Positions 1 through 11,152 are shown, counted from the stretch's first letter. The stretch: DNA of 64,000 nt from Symsagittifera roscoffensis (GCF_963678635.1 NC_087062.1:97829705-97893704); one strand, 5' to 3'. Program-made: numbers and translations. Notes: a model not told the origin generated them from the letters alone.

Positions 1-896
1 GCACTGATGTCAGCATCGGTAGGTCCTTGTCCTAATGAGAAAAAGATTCCATTTTTGAGAGAAATCGAGAACATTTTCTTTTTTTAGTTTGGAACCTATA
101 CCGGAAACTTCATCGTTAACAAAACTCAATGGAAGACTGCAGATTCACTTTTCTTTTCAAGAAACTGAACTGAGAAAGGAAACAATTCTTTTTAAATTTG
201 AAAAATAATAAGAAATTACACGTAAAAATCAAAAAAAGTTGTGAGAAAGAGAGAAGAGAATAATCTAGAGTTATGAAAAGTTTTTTTTTTCAGAAAAGTT
301 TTTTTTTCAGAAAAATGGCCATTTTTTATCCAGCATCATCAGCCGAGCCACTTTAATCTGCCAATAGAGTCTGAAAATAGGCGGGGGAAAAAGCCGGATT
401 TTGATTTTGGGTGCAATGAAAGTTTAAAAAATTCATTCTACTTCATAACGTAAGAAGAAAAAAGCTTGAAATTGTTAATTAAAGAACTGATATATCTTTT
501 AGAGCAGATTTGCTTTTAGACTAATTTTCTACTTCTTAGATTTGATTTACTCAAAAACTGTCTCGGACAAAAAGACTGTGTTTTTGCTAAAATCTATAGG
601 TAACCGAGGAACTCGAAAAATAGATAGTTCCGTGAAGAGCTCATTCCAATAAATATGTTCTATATATTGAGAAAAAAAAACATGTATCAAAACTTCATTA
701 CAAATATCTTGTACAAAAATTTTGCAACTAAATTTTTTTCATAAAAATCTAAAGAAAATAGTATCGGTTAACCTCAAATCAAACAAAAAGACTTGAAATG
801 GAACTTTTACAACAGCAGGTTTTTTCTGAATCAGCTTTACTGTAACAAAAAAGTGTTTTCCTAAAATTAGAAAACAGATGAATCGATCACTAAGTT
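1..896. other. AT-rich stretch without a recognised gene
   Basis: No ORF with a recognisable domain and no splice-flanked exon was seen. The sequence is AT-rich with homopolymer T and A runs. It may be intron or intergenic DNA. Confidence 0.5.
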
Positions 897-2880
897 GGTT
901 TGCCTACTAGCAGGATATCCAACTTGAGCGCGCTCAGTTAGCGGCTGTTCGGTTTCGTTTTCTTCCTGAATTATACAACTCCTTTATTTCCGGACCATTT
1001 TTCCAAACAAATTTCAAAATACAAACCTGTTTTGGAAATTTTGCAAGATAACACCATCCCAAAACATCTCTGCGTCATGTTGATGCCCTGTTCCACTATG
1101 GAAGAATCCACTTCAATTAGCAGGAAGATCAAAGAACACCCTGCAAACTCACTTCTTTTTCGGCGTCTGTCGCTTAGAACAAAATTCCAAAACAAGTTTA
1201 AAGCAGGCTTTTTCAGAGTTTTTCAACGCCATGTTAAGATTCAATTTTTCCCAAAAAGTATAACGCTTCAAACAAATTTAGCGCATCATCTAAAAAACGA
1301 TTTATTACTAGTCTTATCTTAGTTTTTCTTTTTATATTCACGAAGGAGGTAATTGTTTTCATTCCCATCGTCTAAATCTAGACAGATCTGAAATAACAAG
1401 AAGGTTTTCTCGAGCTGACACATCACCTGGTTTCCCCTCATATGTAGTTTTGCTCTCAGTTTTGATAATTGATATCATTTCGACTGCAAGTTTTTTTTTA
1501 AAGTCCGGTGCTTCTTCTATTCTACAAGCTTTTTTGACAGTATTGTTTTTATTCACAAAATTTTCTTTAACAGGTTAATAATAATTGACAGTTGTTTTTA
1601 ACATTCTCTTCAGCACAAAATAGTTAACAACACTTTGATTTGCCTGCTGTGCAGTTTAATGAATTTAGCATGCTCACTTTGCAGCTGCTCGGTTTCGTTT
1701 TGTCCTTGACTGGTAGAGCTCCTTTATCTCGGTATCAAAATTTCAATCAAATTTTAAAATGCAAAGCTTTTTTTCCGAAGATAGCAGCATAACCACATCA
1801 CATGAAGAATCTCGGCATCATTTTCTTGCCCTGTTTTACTATGGAAGAATTTGTGAATCGTTAGTTTAAGTAGGAGGAAGAACAAAAAACATCCAGCAAA
1901 CCCACCTTTTCTCGACTGCTGCCGTTTGGCACAAATTTCCAAAAAAAATCTGATGCAGCCAGTTTTCAGAGTTTCGCAGCGCAAATTGAAGAGTCTTTTC
2001 TTTCGTAAGCTTTGTTTGTTAACTTTGAAACAATTTTTAACCCATTATTCAGAAAAGTAATTTTTTCCTAGTCTTAACAGACATTCTTTTTATTTCACAA
2101 AGGAGGTAATTGTTTTTTCATTCCCATCGTATAAATCTAGACAGATCTGAAATAACTAGAGGTTTTCTTTCGCTGACACTTCATCTGGTATCCCCTCAAA
2201 TGTATTTTTGCTCTCAGTTTTGATAGTTGGTACTCTCTCGGCTGCAGGGTTTTTTTAAAGTCCGGTGCGTCTTCTATGCTACGAGTTTTTTGTCGCTATT
2301 GTTTTTCTCACTCTCTGTTTATAATAATCTTTCTTCAGCACAAAATAATTGATTACTTCTCTAATTTCTAGTAACAACTAACGAAACTTTGATTTGCCTG
2401 CAGTGCAGATTAATGAGTTGGAACCTGCTCAGTTTGCAGCTGCTCGGTTTCGTTTTCTCCATGACCGGCAGAGCTCCTTTATCGCGGTAACAAACGTTTT
2501 CAATAAAACTAAAAATTTAATTGAAACACATTTTCAGCCATTATTCAGAAGTGTAATTTATTCCTAATCGTTACAGTTTTTTTTCCAAACTCATAATGCA
2601 GGTTAATTGTTTGGTCCCTTCTGATAAATCTACACTTTTTGAAATAACTAGAGAATTTTTTCGAGCTGATACTTAAATCTGGTTTCCACTCTTACGTTAT
2701 TAAAGAAAAGAAATTGGAATAGTTCATTTCATTTTTCATTTCTGCAAAACTCTTTATAGAAATACGATGCATCTCCTTTTCTACAACTTTTTGTAGCTGT
2801 TGTTTTTTATGTTCACCAAAGGTTTTTAACGGGCTAGTAATAATTAATAGATGCTTCTAACGTTTTCTCTCTCCGTATAT
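897..2880. repeat. Three tandem copies of a ~745-bp unit
   Basis: The landmark GCTCGGTTTCGTTTT recurs near 945, 1686 and 2443, so the period is about 740-757 bp. Between landmarks the copies stay colinear: a variant of TTTGATTTGCCTGC precedes each landmark, a CTCCTTTAT block follows it, and a CTATGGAAGAAT block is present in the first two. The copies have diverged by substitutions and indels, and the third is truncated near 2880. Short ORFs inside are not conserved between copies, so the unit is probably non-coding. Confidence 0.75.
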
Positions 2881-3481
2881 TATTAACTATAGCATGATCT
2901 TTGTTTCCTTAAAATGTGGTGGATGCTATCATATGTCGGTTTTTAGAATCAACGTTATTCTGTGGTTAGTTTACAAGGCAATAGTCCAGAAGTTGAATCA
3001 AAGTACATGCGGATGTTTTTGATTTTCATTTGAATTGAACTAAAATAATCTTGCAAGTGATAAACGATTAATTTGTTAGGTAAATTATATAATCAATTAG
3101 TTGATTTGATTGAAAGTCCATTTCTGTTTGCTGTCAATATACCTTTATAAAGGACCCAACACCTTTGTATTGCTTTCCTGGGCTGTAATTAGAACCATAT
3201 TAAGCATGAAGCAGCTAGCGAGTTCGGAATTTTCATTGTGAGAACGGTGGCCGTGAAATTGCCCCAAGTCTGGCATTCCAGTATGAGTTGTGGAATGCCA
3301 GACTTCCTCTAGAATCAGCTCTGCTCAATTTAGTGAATTGTCTCTTTTTTGTGCGTCGATGATCTTGTCGCTCTTCAAAAAACTTCAAAAAATGCTCAGT
3401 TTGAGTGAAATTTTTTTTTGATGAAGATCAAGCGGTGTTTTTGAATTGTATTACTAGGGTAAAAACTTTTTTTACCTGTGT
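2881..3481. other. Gene-free interval before the Ty3 element
   Basis: No coding signal was seen. The only structured feature is the perfect hairpin at 3266-3305. The interval ends at the 5-bp target duplication TGTGT (3477-3481) of the Ty3 element. Confidence 0.5.
3266..3305. repeat. Perfect 15-bp inverted repeat (hairpin)
   Basis: AAGTCTGGCATTCCA at 3266-3280 is followed by a 10-nt loop and then its exact reverse complement at 3291-3305. The flanks do not extend the pairing convincingly. It lies about 175 bp upstream of the Ty3 element. It could be an RNA hairpin, a protein site or a transposon remnant; the sequence does not decide. Confidence 0.8.
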
Positions 3482-3849
3482 TGTGACGTCCTTGAATAAT
3501 ACGTCATTAATTTAGTTACTATAATCAGTCATATTCAAGTTCATAAAGTTAGATGACATGCATTCTATAAATATGTTAAAACTAATCTTATCTTTTTTAT
3601 ACTTACATAGTGTAAACAAGAGCTAGCTCACTTGAAGAACCGAATTGTAAAGTTAAGTAGTCAGCTCAGAAATAGAAATTGACACTAACATTTTTTGAAG
3701 AGATCAGCTGCAGGAGAAGGTTGTGCATCTAACCCAAGCATCCCTCTGTTGAAGATATTGCCATTACCGCTCAGGCAATTTAATAGACTATAATCTATCT
3801 AAAAGGGAATATCAACTAAATAATAATGTGTCAGCAACGGTATATTATA
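3482..3849 (+). repeat. Left LTR of the Ty3 element
   Basis: It starts TGTGACGTCC and ends TATATTATA. It aligns along its length with 11980-12334 with scattered substitutions and a few small indels. A TATA-like AT-rich tract lies around 3567-3610. The ends were set by the shared boundary and the TGTGT target duplication. Confidence 0.85.
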
Positions 3850-4578
3850 TGCTGACAAACGTGGGAGATGTTACCAACCTGAATCGAAACAGCTGAAGCT
3901 TGAATACAGCACAGTGAGTGTCGACTGAGTAAATACAAGACGACTCCAGGACGACAGGATCGCTGAAAGAAAGATCAAGGCAGCATCAGGTTCTTACAGC
4001 GCCGCAGTCAGTAGGTGACTACAGCAAAAGAAAAGCAATTCATAACAGTTGTGAGAGGAGAGTTCTACAGGAAAACTACACTCGTTTGTTGCGGATCAAA
4101 CGTCAGTCTCAACTCAAACTTTCAGAAAGTGAACTTTTTCACCACCCAAAACAGTTAGTTAAACTAAAACAATTCGCGCAGTAAACCAATCTAAACAGTA
4201 TTTGATGAGTGCTCATTTTATCATAATGCCACCAACTGCTTGAAATCATTCCAACAGACAGGAAAACCTTAATAAGTGCTTACAAAAAGAAAGTAGAAGT
4301 AGTGGAAACATAGTTAAGCCCTAAAAGAAAAAATAATAATCATACGAAAAAAAAAAGAAAAAAAAACTCATTTCTATCAAAGTTTGAGTAAATCGACTCT
4401 CATCTGGAACTATTATTACTACGAGGCTCATTTCGCTGTATAGAAAAGTATCAGAGAACAGAAAGCTCTCTATACAGATTTAACCTCACGGGCTTTCATT
4501 GTTTCTACACTCAAATCAGTGCTATTTCTAAGTGAAATCATCAACTGAATTACACTGATAATCATATAACTGCGAGAG
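3850..4578 (+). other. Ty3 5' untranslated leader
   Basis: About 730 bp lie between the left LTR and the first gag ATG. No ORF of note occurs. The sequence is A-rich, with an A run near 4346-4368. The expected TGG-type primer site does not directly follow the LTR, so the priming tRNA cannot be named. Confidence 0.5.
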
Positions 4579-5896
4579 ATGGCTCATGCGCAGATCTCAG
4601 TCGAACCATTTGGCGGATTCGAAAAAAAAGGCTTTGGGCAGTTTCAACAACTGTTTCAACGAGCAAACTTCCTACAACTACATTTGCGAGACGATGCACT
4701 ACGTTTCTACCAGACGCTACCCGCAGCGATCAGAGGCAATGTCCCAAACAGTCTCACCGCACTACGCGAACATTTCTGCAACCCGCATTTACAGGAAGTG
4801 CATGTGCTAAAACTCGAGCAGCTAAAGTTCGACCCGAGGAAAGATTCACCAGAAAATTATCTGGTCAATTTAACAAAAAAAAGCTCAGAGAGCGTATTTA
4901 GCACCCGACCTACCCGCGGTAGAACCGATTGATGCAGGAGCAGCGGATGGAGTAATAGAAGCAGCGCGATTCAATAGAGAGACCGGTCAAAGACAAGAAA
5001 GGCTGGACGCAGTTAGTGATAACCGGAACGAACAAATCAAACGGTTATTCATCAAAGGAATGCCAGGCTGGCTTCGATCTCAATTAATGGAACAGCCACC
5101 AGCCGCTACGGTGCAAGAACTTTGTAGCCTCGCACGAAAACAGATGACCATCCGCGAGATGTGTCGAAATGAGCACTACCCAGAAGATGGTTTTAATGAA
5201 ATCAGCGAGACGGTCTCGCAAAATTTGATTAGCGCCCTTACTAAGCTGTCCACGACCCAGGAACAGATGGAAAAACAGCTAAATGAAGTAAGAACGCAGA
5301 TGTCGGAACAAAAAAAGACCTCACATGGAACATCGCCAGCAAGCCAAAATTACCGTAACATGCATAATCAACAACACAATGCTACCCCAAATACCCCCCT
5401 CCAAAAAGGACAATTTGAAGGAGGTTACCAAAAAAACTTCCACTCAAACCGAAACACCTTGTTCGGACAAGCAAGAGGTAATAGAGGTGGACAACGCCAG
5501 AATAATTGGCAGCCACGATTCACTGGTGGATATGATTACCAACGATTCCCACCAAGGAATCCAAATTTCAACCAGAGATTTCCACCCAAATTTCAGAGCC
5601 AACAGTATCCCCAAATGTAACATTACCCCATAATGCAACAACACGCCCAAATGCAGCAGTACTCCCAAATGCAACATAACCAGGCATATGAACCGGCACA
5701 GCCAAATCACCAACAGCAGGCTATGCGTATGCAGACGGCTCAGTACGCCCCATTCCAACAGCAACCTGTACAATACCAGATGCAACAGGTAGACACCCAA
5801 AATCCAACTGGATCATATAAATCAACGGTTCGATCATCCCAAAATTTTTGCGATTTATGTGGAATATTTAACCATACAGCAAGACAATGCTGGTAA
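4579..5896 (+). pseudogene. Ty3 gag, frameshifted, with CCHC zinc knuckle
   Basis: Gag forms the particle shell and packages element RNA. The ATG at 4579 opens a 117-codon frame with a helical capsid-like stretch. After an A-run near 4876-4882 coding continues in another frame, which runs openly to 5620. There a TAA interrupts it, and the same frame continues from 5633 to 5896. The last part is rich in Gln, Asn and Pro, with repeated NPNFNQRFPP-like and QMQQ-like segments. It ends in a CX2CX4HX4C knuckle (CDLCGIFNHTARQC), the nucleic-acid-binding motif of retroelement Gag. At least one frameshift and one stop show that this copy is broken. Confidence 0.8.
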
Positions 5897-6039
5897 AGAC
5901 AGAAGCCACAGGGACGAAAACAAAGTTTCCCTTTTCAAACAGATTCATCAAAAAACTGTTAAAGCCACCATTTCAGCCAGTCAAATCGACTGAACTAAAT
6001 AAACTATCATCATCAATTATTCCAGAACATGAAATACTC

Positions 6040-6330
6040 AAACTATAAGCAAATATTCCTTTAATAGGAACAACATTGACTTATACAAAAATACGTTTTG
6101 CCACAAGCATCTAGCGAAGAGCTCTTGTGGATATCGGTGAGTGTGCAAACGTCGTACCAAAACAAATCTTTGAAGAGCTCAAGAATGAAAAATTGTTTTT
6201 TCGCCCTCTGGTAATAGCAAAATTGAACCTTAAATGAGTACGAATGGCGGACGGAGGACAGACGGTAGCGATTGAAACGGAAATAACAGTCGAATTTCGA
6301 TTGGCAAACATTTTCGGGTCACGAAACTAC
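6040..6330 (+). pseudogene. Ty3 aspartic protease remnant
   Basis: A retroelement protease cleaves the Gag-Pol polyprotein. Around 6118-6160 the sequence reads ALVDIGECANVVPK, which fits the active-site block ALxDxG(A/S). The usual Thr or Ser between Asp and Gly is Ile here, which should destroy activity. Downstream, an ADGGQ block near 6244 and a hydrophobic strand fit the flap and C-terminal part of the fold. A stop lies between the two blocks. The assignment rests on the motif, its spacing and its place between gag and RT. Confidence 0.6.
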
Positions 6331-7155
6331 GCATATAAATGCTTAGGTCAAGGGCTCAGTAAATCTGTCACGGGATTTAGTTCATTTATACGCCACTACC
6401 TTGATCCATGCCTAGCAGCTGACTTATGTACCCAGTTCATGGATGATATAGGCAGTGCTGTGAACAACTTTCAGGAACTAACCCCGACACTTGAAAAAAC
6501 CTTTGAATGTATACGCAGAAGAGGTCTAAAACTTTCGTTGAAGAAATGTGAAATCGGAACCCAAAGAATGAAGTTTTTAGGGAACATAGTAACACCAAAG
6601 GGAGTTTCTCCCGAGAAAGTATAAATCTCTGCATTCCTAGATAAAATCAAAATGCCTCAGACAATCAAACAAGTAAAAAGACTTATCGGTTTCGTTCAGT
6701 TATTTAGGAACTACATGCCCAGTCTAGGTGAAAAACTCATACCTTTCTATCGGCTGCTAAAGAAATGGATAGACTTCGAAATAACCGCGGAGCATTACAA
6801 AAGTCTCGAGGTACTCAAAAAAGACTAAATACAAGCAACCAACTTGGCACTCAGATTACCAAAACCAGGACTACAATATGTCATACTTTGCGATGCTAGC
6901 TACCACGGGACGGCATTTGTTCTAATGGTGTCATTTGGCTCCCGGCTGTTTAATCCAGCACAACTGAAATTTTCAATATATTATAAAGAATTTCTAGCAT
7001 TGCATTTTGCGCTTCATCACTTTTCGCACTACATCTGGGGATCAGTCAACCCAGTGATCGTGTTGACCGATAATAGAAGCCTTACTTAGTTTTTTTAGGC
7101 GAAAACAATACCTCCATCAGTATGGAACTTTCTCGACAGAATTCTATCTTTCAAC
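6331..7155 (+). pseudogene. Ty3 reverse transcriptase-RNase H, missing its N-terminal part
   Basis: The catalytic box FMDDIG (near 6436-6453) is the Ty3 form of the YxDD motif. It is followed by the thumb block FLGNIVTPKG (near 6573). The connection carries RLIGFVQLFRNY (near 6680-6715). RNase H follows, with VILCDASYHGTAF (near 6880), YYKEFLALHFALHHF and LTDNRSL (to 7083). Stops occur at about 6622, 6826 and 7088. The fingers and upper palm normally found between the protease and the FMDD box are absent: only about 30 codons separate the protease remnant from FMDD. An internal deletion of several hundred bases therefore removed most of the polymerase. Confidence 0.85.
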
Positions 7156-7164
7156 ATCAAAATA

Positions 7165-9088
7165 GTGCACATACCGGGAACAGCAAACTATGCAGCTGAC
7201 TTCTTGTCCAGGATGCAAACGGACCCATTGGCCTCACTTTCACTAAAGCTAACAGATAAAGTACCAGTTCGAGAAATATATATCGACTCAACTGCTAGAG
7301 TACCGGATGCTTCGCTCAACCAGGTCCAAGCAATAGAAGATGCATTCTCTACTAACGAGGAAATCGACGACAATCTTACTGCTAATTTGCAAAGATTACG
7401 ACTCTACCAGGCATATTTGGAAAAACAAAACGGCAAAAATGGCAACGAAGGGTTAGAACCGAAAGCATTGGTTCACCTTATTTGGAAAACAGTAAATGCA
7501 GTAGAATATTCAGACCCCGCTGAGCTTTACAACGACTTACGTTTAAATAGTGAGCCGCTGGACCTAAAGGCTGAATAACAGAAAGATCCGGACATTGAAA
7601 ACATTAAAAGCTGGATGCGGATCGGAGAAATATCCGATCTTACATATGCAAATAGCCGCCTAAAGAAGTACGCAAAACAATTCAAGCGACTCATATTCGA
7701 AAACGAGATTTTGTTTCGCAACTTCTACGATGACACAGGTATGATCAAGCACAGGCAGTTTTTTTGCCGAAACACCTGTGAAATGAAGTCATTTATCGAA
7801 CCCATAACTCACCAACAGGGGGACATATCGGGATGACCCGAAAAATTGAAGAATTCAGGAAGCGATTTAACTTCCCAGGCTTTACGGAGTTTCTGGTAAA
7901 TACCATTAAAAATTGCCTGACATGCCTGCAGCTCAAAAATGCGTCTAACAAACATCAAACTCCACCACTCCAACCACTTTCCTCACTGCAATCATTCCCA
8001 GGAGACATGATGCAGATAGATATAGTCGGACCACTCAAGTCGCCGGTGTATAAATTCGTACTCACGGGAATAGACGTATTTTCAAAATACCTTTTCGCTG
8101 CACCATTGACAAACGCAAGCGATGACTCGGTTGCAAGAGAACTAACAAAAATGTTCTTTGTGCACAGTTACGTCCCTAAACGAATTTTGTCCGACCTTGC
8201 AAGTGTTTTCACGTCGAAACTGATACACGAGCTCACCAATCTGCTCGACATTAAAATTGAGCATGCAATATTAAAGCACTCTCCAACTATTTGACTAGTT
8301 GAGAGGTCGCATGGAGCATTAAAAAGGATCCTCAAACTCAATACAGATGGACAATGGGCCAACTGGCACAAACATGTACCGCTTGCGACATTCATCCATA
8401 ATACATCTTACTATTCCTCCATCGGATTTTGTCCCAGTACCATCTTCCATGGAAGAGAGCCTATCAAACCACTGGATCTACGTTTCTCCACAAAAGCGCT
8501 TGAAATAGCAACGGCTGAAGTAGATTTCGTGACAACACTACAGATGCCATGCTGGAGAAATTTAAAGAAACTAAAGATAACATTGTTGCCTCGTATTACC
8601 GATATTGGAGATATTACGACGTGAAAGCATTAGCACAACCACTACCACTTCACTCGTTCTGTCTGCTCTTAAATCCGTTGTTAACAAACCAATCGGATAG
8701 CAGAAACAATTCTCTTCAAGTCTGGATCCCGTTGTACAGAGTGGAAAAAGTACTCACTAATAGTAACTACATAATTAGAAAAGTCGGAACCAACTATACG
8801 CAGTGTGTACATCGAATTCGGACACACGATGAAACACATGATGAAGCACCCGCAACAATAAGACTATCTATACCGATTGGCGGACCGCCCGCACCAATGG
8901 TGGCGCTATTAACACCACCGCTACCGCCACCAGTAGTACCACGAGTACCTCTGCCGGACCCAGTCCTCGAGCAACCAGCAATACCATTAATAGAACGAAA
9001 TGACGACCCCGACCGCAATGAACCAATCGTTAACGCACCAGTGGGAGATCAAAACAAGGTTGTTCGAACTAGATGGAAATGGATTTAA
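7165..9088 (+). pseudogene. Ty3 integrase with proline-rich tail, interrupted
   Basis: Integrase inserts the DNA copy into the host genome. A linker runs 7165-7578. The CLTCLQ half of the HHCC zinc site lies near 7917-7935. The catalytic core shows QIDIVGP (first Asp, near 8015), ILSDLASVF (second Asp, near 8184) and LVERSHG (the Glu, near 8297-8320). A TGA at about 8292 falls just before the Glu block. A host-target region (GQWANWHKHVPLATF) follows at 8350-8400. After a frameshift, 8549-9088 carries YRVEKVLTNSNYIIRK, like the C-terminal GPY/F region, then a Pro-rich tail ending RTRWKWI. Order and residues are typical of Ty3; the stops make it inactive. Confidence 0.85.
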
Positions 9089-9324
9089 CCTTGACCGTCT
9101 TTTTCAAGAGTAAGCAGCACGAACAAAACGAAAAGCAGCAGCCGAAGCACGAGACCGAATATACGGCCAACTTCGATTTAGTGACGATATCCAACCCAAT
9201 ACCAGCACGTGAAAAACAACCGAGAAGATATAGCATGCGAATAATTGACGGACACGAAGTAGCTCCAATTACATTCAGCCCGCGATCAACGCCGAGAAAA
9301 ATACTCAAAAACAAGAAAAAGTAA
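9073..9324 (+). pseudogene. Charged C-terminal tail of Ty3 Pol
   Basis: This frame overlaps the end of the integrase tail and is rich in Lys, Gln and Glu, ending in a Lys run. It probably continues the Pol tail after a frameshift, because its composition matches the basic tails of Ty3 polyproteins. No domain is visible. It may instead be the start of the following macro-domain gene, but nothing in it resembles a macro-domain N-terminus. Confidence 0.35.
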
Positions 9325-9380
9325 AAATTGCTAACAATGACCAAAACTTATCGACTGAAAAAAAGAAAGCTATTATAAGA

Positions 9381-9420
9381 TCAGTCTCAATGCACATTCC
9401 TCAGTCTCAATGCACATTCC
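9381..9420 (+). repeat. 20-bp perfect tandem duplication
   Basis: TCAGTCTCAATGCACATTCC occurs twice back to back at 9381-9400 and 9401-9420. It covers the ATG of the macro-domain fragment, so the apparent start codon lies in a duplicated block. It may reflect slippage or repair at a junction. Confidence 0.9.
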
Positions 9421-9661
9421 CTCAAAAAACAAATCAATTTTCAATTTAGTGACAAAATCGCTATATTTCGAAAAACTGTCTTACTATGACCTTACACGCA
9501 GCCTCCGCTGCATGAAAAAGCAGCTAATTGCGCAAGGGATAATGCAAATCGCACTCCCCAAGATAGGCTGTGGACTTGACAAACTACGCGAACAATCAGT
9601 TTACAACATCATTTTTGATAGTTTTTCGAAATTGAACATCAACGTCTTTATCTACGTGTAA
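9410..9661 (+). pseudogene. C-terminal half of a TARG1/OARD1-like macro domain
   Basis: Macro domains bind ADP-ribose, and the TARG1/OARD1 group removes ADP-ribose from proteins. The 83-codon frame shows the order typical of the second half of that family. A strand IFNLVTK (residues 10-16) is followed by a helix with SLRCMKK (31-37). The loop IALPKIGCGLDKL (47-59) contains the family's (M/P)-(R/K)-I-G-C-G-L-D signature. A last helix leads to a strand ending VFIYV. The first half, with the GDLF and G-x-G loops, is not visible upstream in any frame, so the domain is incomplete unless supplied elsewhere. It sits inside the LTR pair, after integrase. Ty3 elements do not normally carry this domain. 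Confidence 0.7.
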
Positions 9662-9741
9662 AACAAAATTACCTCAGACCCACCATGTGCAAATAAAAAC
9701 GGCTCCCGGCCCATTATCCATCACTAATACACCAATGATGA

Positions 9742-10600
9742 ACAAGCACGAAGTCGGCTCACTAGGAGATGTCACCTTCCCATAGATCTCGAAAATTGCA
9801 CCAAATTCCCGTGTATTAAGATTAGGGATAAAACACTTTGGGACCCTCAAGTGCAAAAAGATTCAGAATCCAAAAATTTCAACACGGATCACCTTCATAG
9901 CACCCATCGGCCATGTCTACAAAGTCGGCTCACTAGGAGATGTCACCTTCCCATAGATCTCGAAAATTGCACCAAATTCCCGTGTATTAAGATTAGGGAT
10001 AAAACACTTTGGGACCCCCAAGTGCAAAAAGATTCAGAATCCAAAAATTTCAACACGGATCACCTTCATAGCACCCATCGGCCATGTCTACAAAGTCGGC
10101 TCACTAGGAGATGTCACCTTCCCATAGATCTCGAAAATTGCACCAAATTCCCGTGTATTAAGATTAGGGATAAAACACTTTGGGACCCCCAAGTGCAAAA
10201 AGATTCAGAATCCAAAAATTTCAACACGGATCACCTTCATAGCACCCATCGGCCATGTCTACAAAGTCGGCTCACTAGGAGATGTCACCTTCCCATAGAT
10301 CTCGAAAATTGCACCAAATCCCCGTGTATTAAGATTAGGGGTAAAACACTTTGGGACCCCAAAGTGCAAAAAGATTCAGAATCCGAAAACTTCAACACGG
10401 AACACCTTCATAGCACCCATCGGCCATGTCTACAAAGTCGGCTCACTAGGAGATGTCACCTTCCCATAGATCTCGAAAATTGCACCAAATTCCCATGTAT
10501 TAAGATTAGGGATAAAACACTTTTGGGACCCCCAAGTGCAAAAAGATTCAGAATCCAAAAATTTCAACACGGATCACCTTCATAGCACCCATCGGCCTTG
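9742..10600 (+). repeat. Five near-identical 171-bp tandem repeats
   Basis: The landmark GTGCAAAAAGATTCAGA recurs at 9851, 10022, 10193, 10364 and 10536, a period of 171, 171, 171 and 172 bp. Copies differ by only a few substitutions, so the array is much younger than the surrounding decayed genes or has been homogenised. 171 is a multiple of three, and one frame is open across four copies (9851-10585) with a His/Cys/Arg-rich 57-residue unit. Other frames contain stops in each unit. It lies between the macro fragment and the last ORF of the Ty3 element. Confidence 0.95.
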
Positions 10601-10660
10601 TGTACGATGTCTGCTTACTAAGAGGTCACTACATCACTAGAATCGACCAGGACCAAAAAC

Positions 10661-11152
10661 ATGGAACTGAATATACCAGAAAAGGCCACGAAATTAGGTT
10701 ATGGAATCCGGCTCATAACCTCAGCTAGCGCTGCATTGTCACTAAGTGAGTACAGCTTAGACGAAGTCAACGCCCGCAGAAGAGAAGAACATGCAGGCTG
10801 CAACAATTGCTTGAAAACTCTAGACTGTGTAACGCAGTTAATAAGCAAATATAAAAAGATAAGACCAGACCTTGATAGCTGCTATAAAATACCTGCAAAG
10901 CGTATTGCCGTAAACTTGCCGGATAATTTATCACATCTCCTATCTGAGCTACCAGAATTATGGGAACTACCATACTTCGAGTCGAAGACGGACGCAGGAG
11001 TGAAACTGCTCCGCGATGTCAGAGCAAAGCTGATCGATAGTCCACAACTGACGAAAATGGATCAACTTGATGACATAGCAAGACCAATTGCACACAACAT
11101 GAAGTTATTCAAACCAACTCTTGTGGATAAAATGGAACAGTACGTCCCATAG
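10661..11152 (+). CDS. Unclassified 163-codon ORF near the 3' end of the Ty3 element
   Basis: This is the only sizeable intact frame in the element. It begins with ATG after the 171-bp array and ends TAG at 11150-11152. I see a Cys-x2-Cys pair (residues 47-50), further Cys at about 56 and 72, several short amphipathic helices, and many Leu and Asp. No signal peptide or transmembrane segment is evident inside the frame. I do not recognise the family. Its position, after pol and before the right LTR, is where some LTR elements carry envelope or accessory genes. Confidence 0.5.
   Translation: MELNIPEKATKLGYGIRLITSASAALSLSEYSLDEVNARRREEHAGCNNCLKTLDCVTQLISKYKKIRPDLDSCYKIPAKRIAVNLPDNLSHLLSELPELWELPYFESKTDAGVKLLRDVRAKLIDSPQLTKMDQLDDIARPIAHNMKLFKPTLVDKMEQYVP

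Noticed and set aside
3841-3880. Primer-binding site directly after the left Ty3 LTR
   Set aside because: No TGG-starting stretch complementary to a tRNA 3' end is evident at the boundary.
9851-10585. 244-codon ORF
   Set aside because: It is a read-through of the 171-bp tandem array. An open frame in a repeat whose length is a multiple of three is expected if one unit lacks stops.
10661-11152. Envelope gene of an errantivirus-like element
   Set aside because: No signal peptide, furin-type site or transmembrane segment is visible, so only the position suggests it; left as unclassified.
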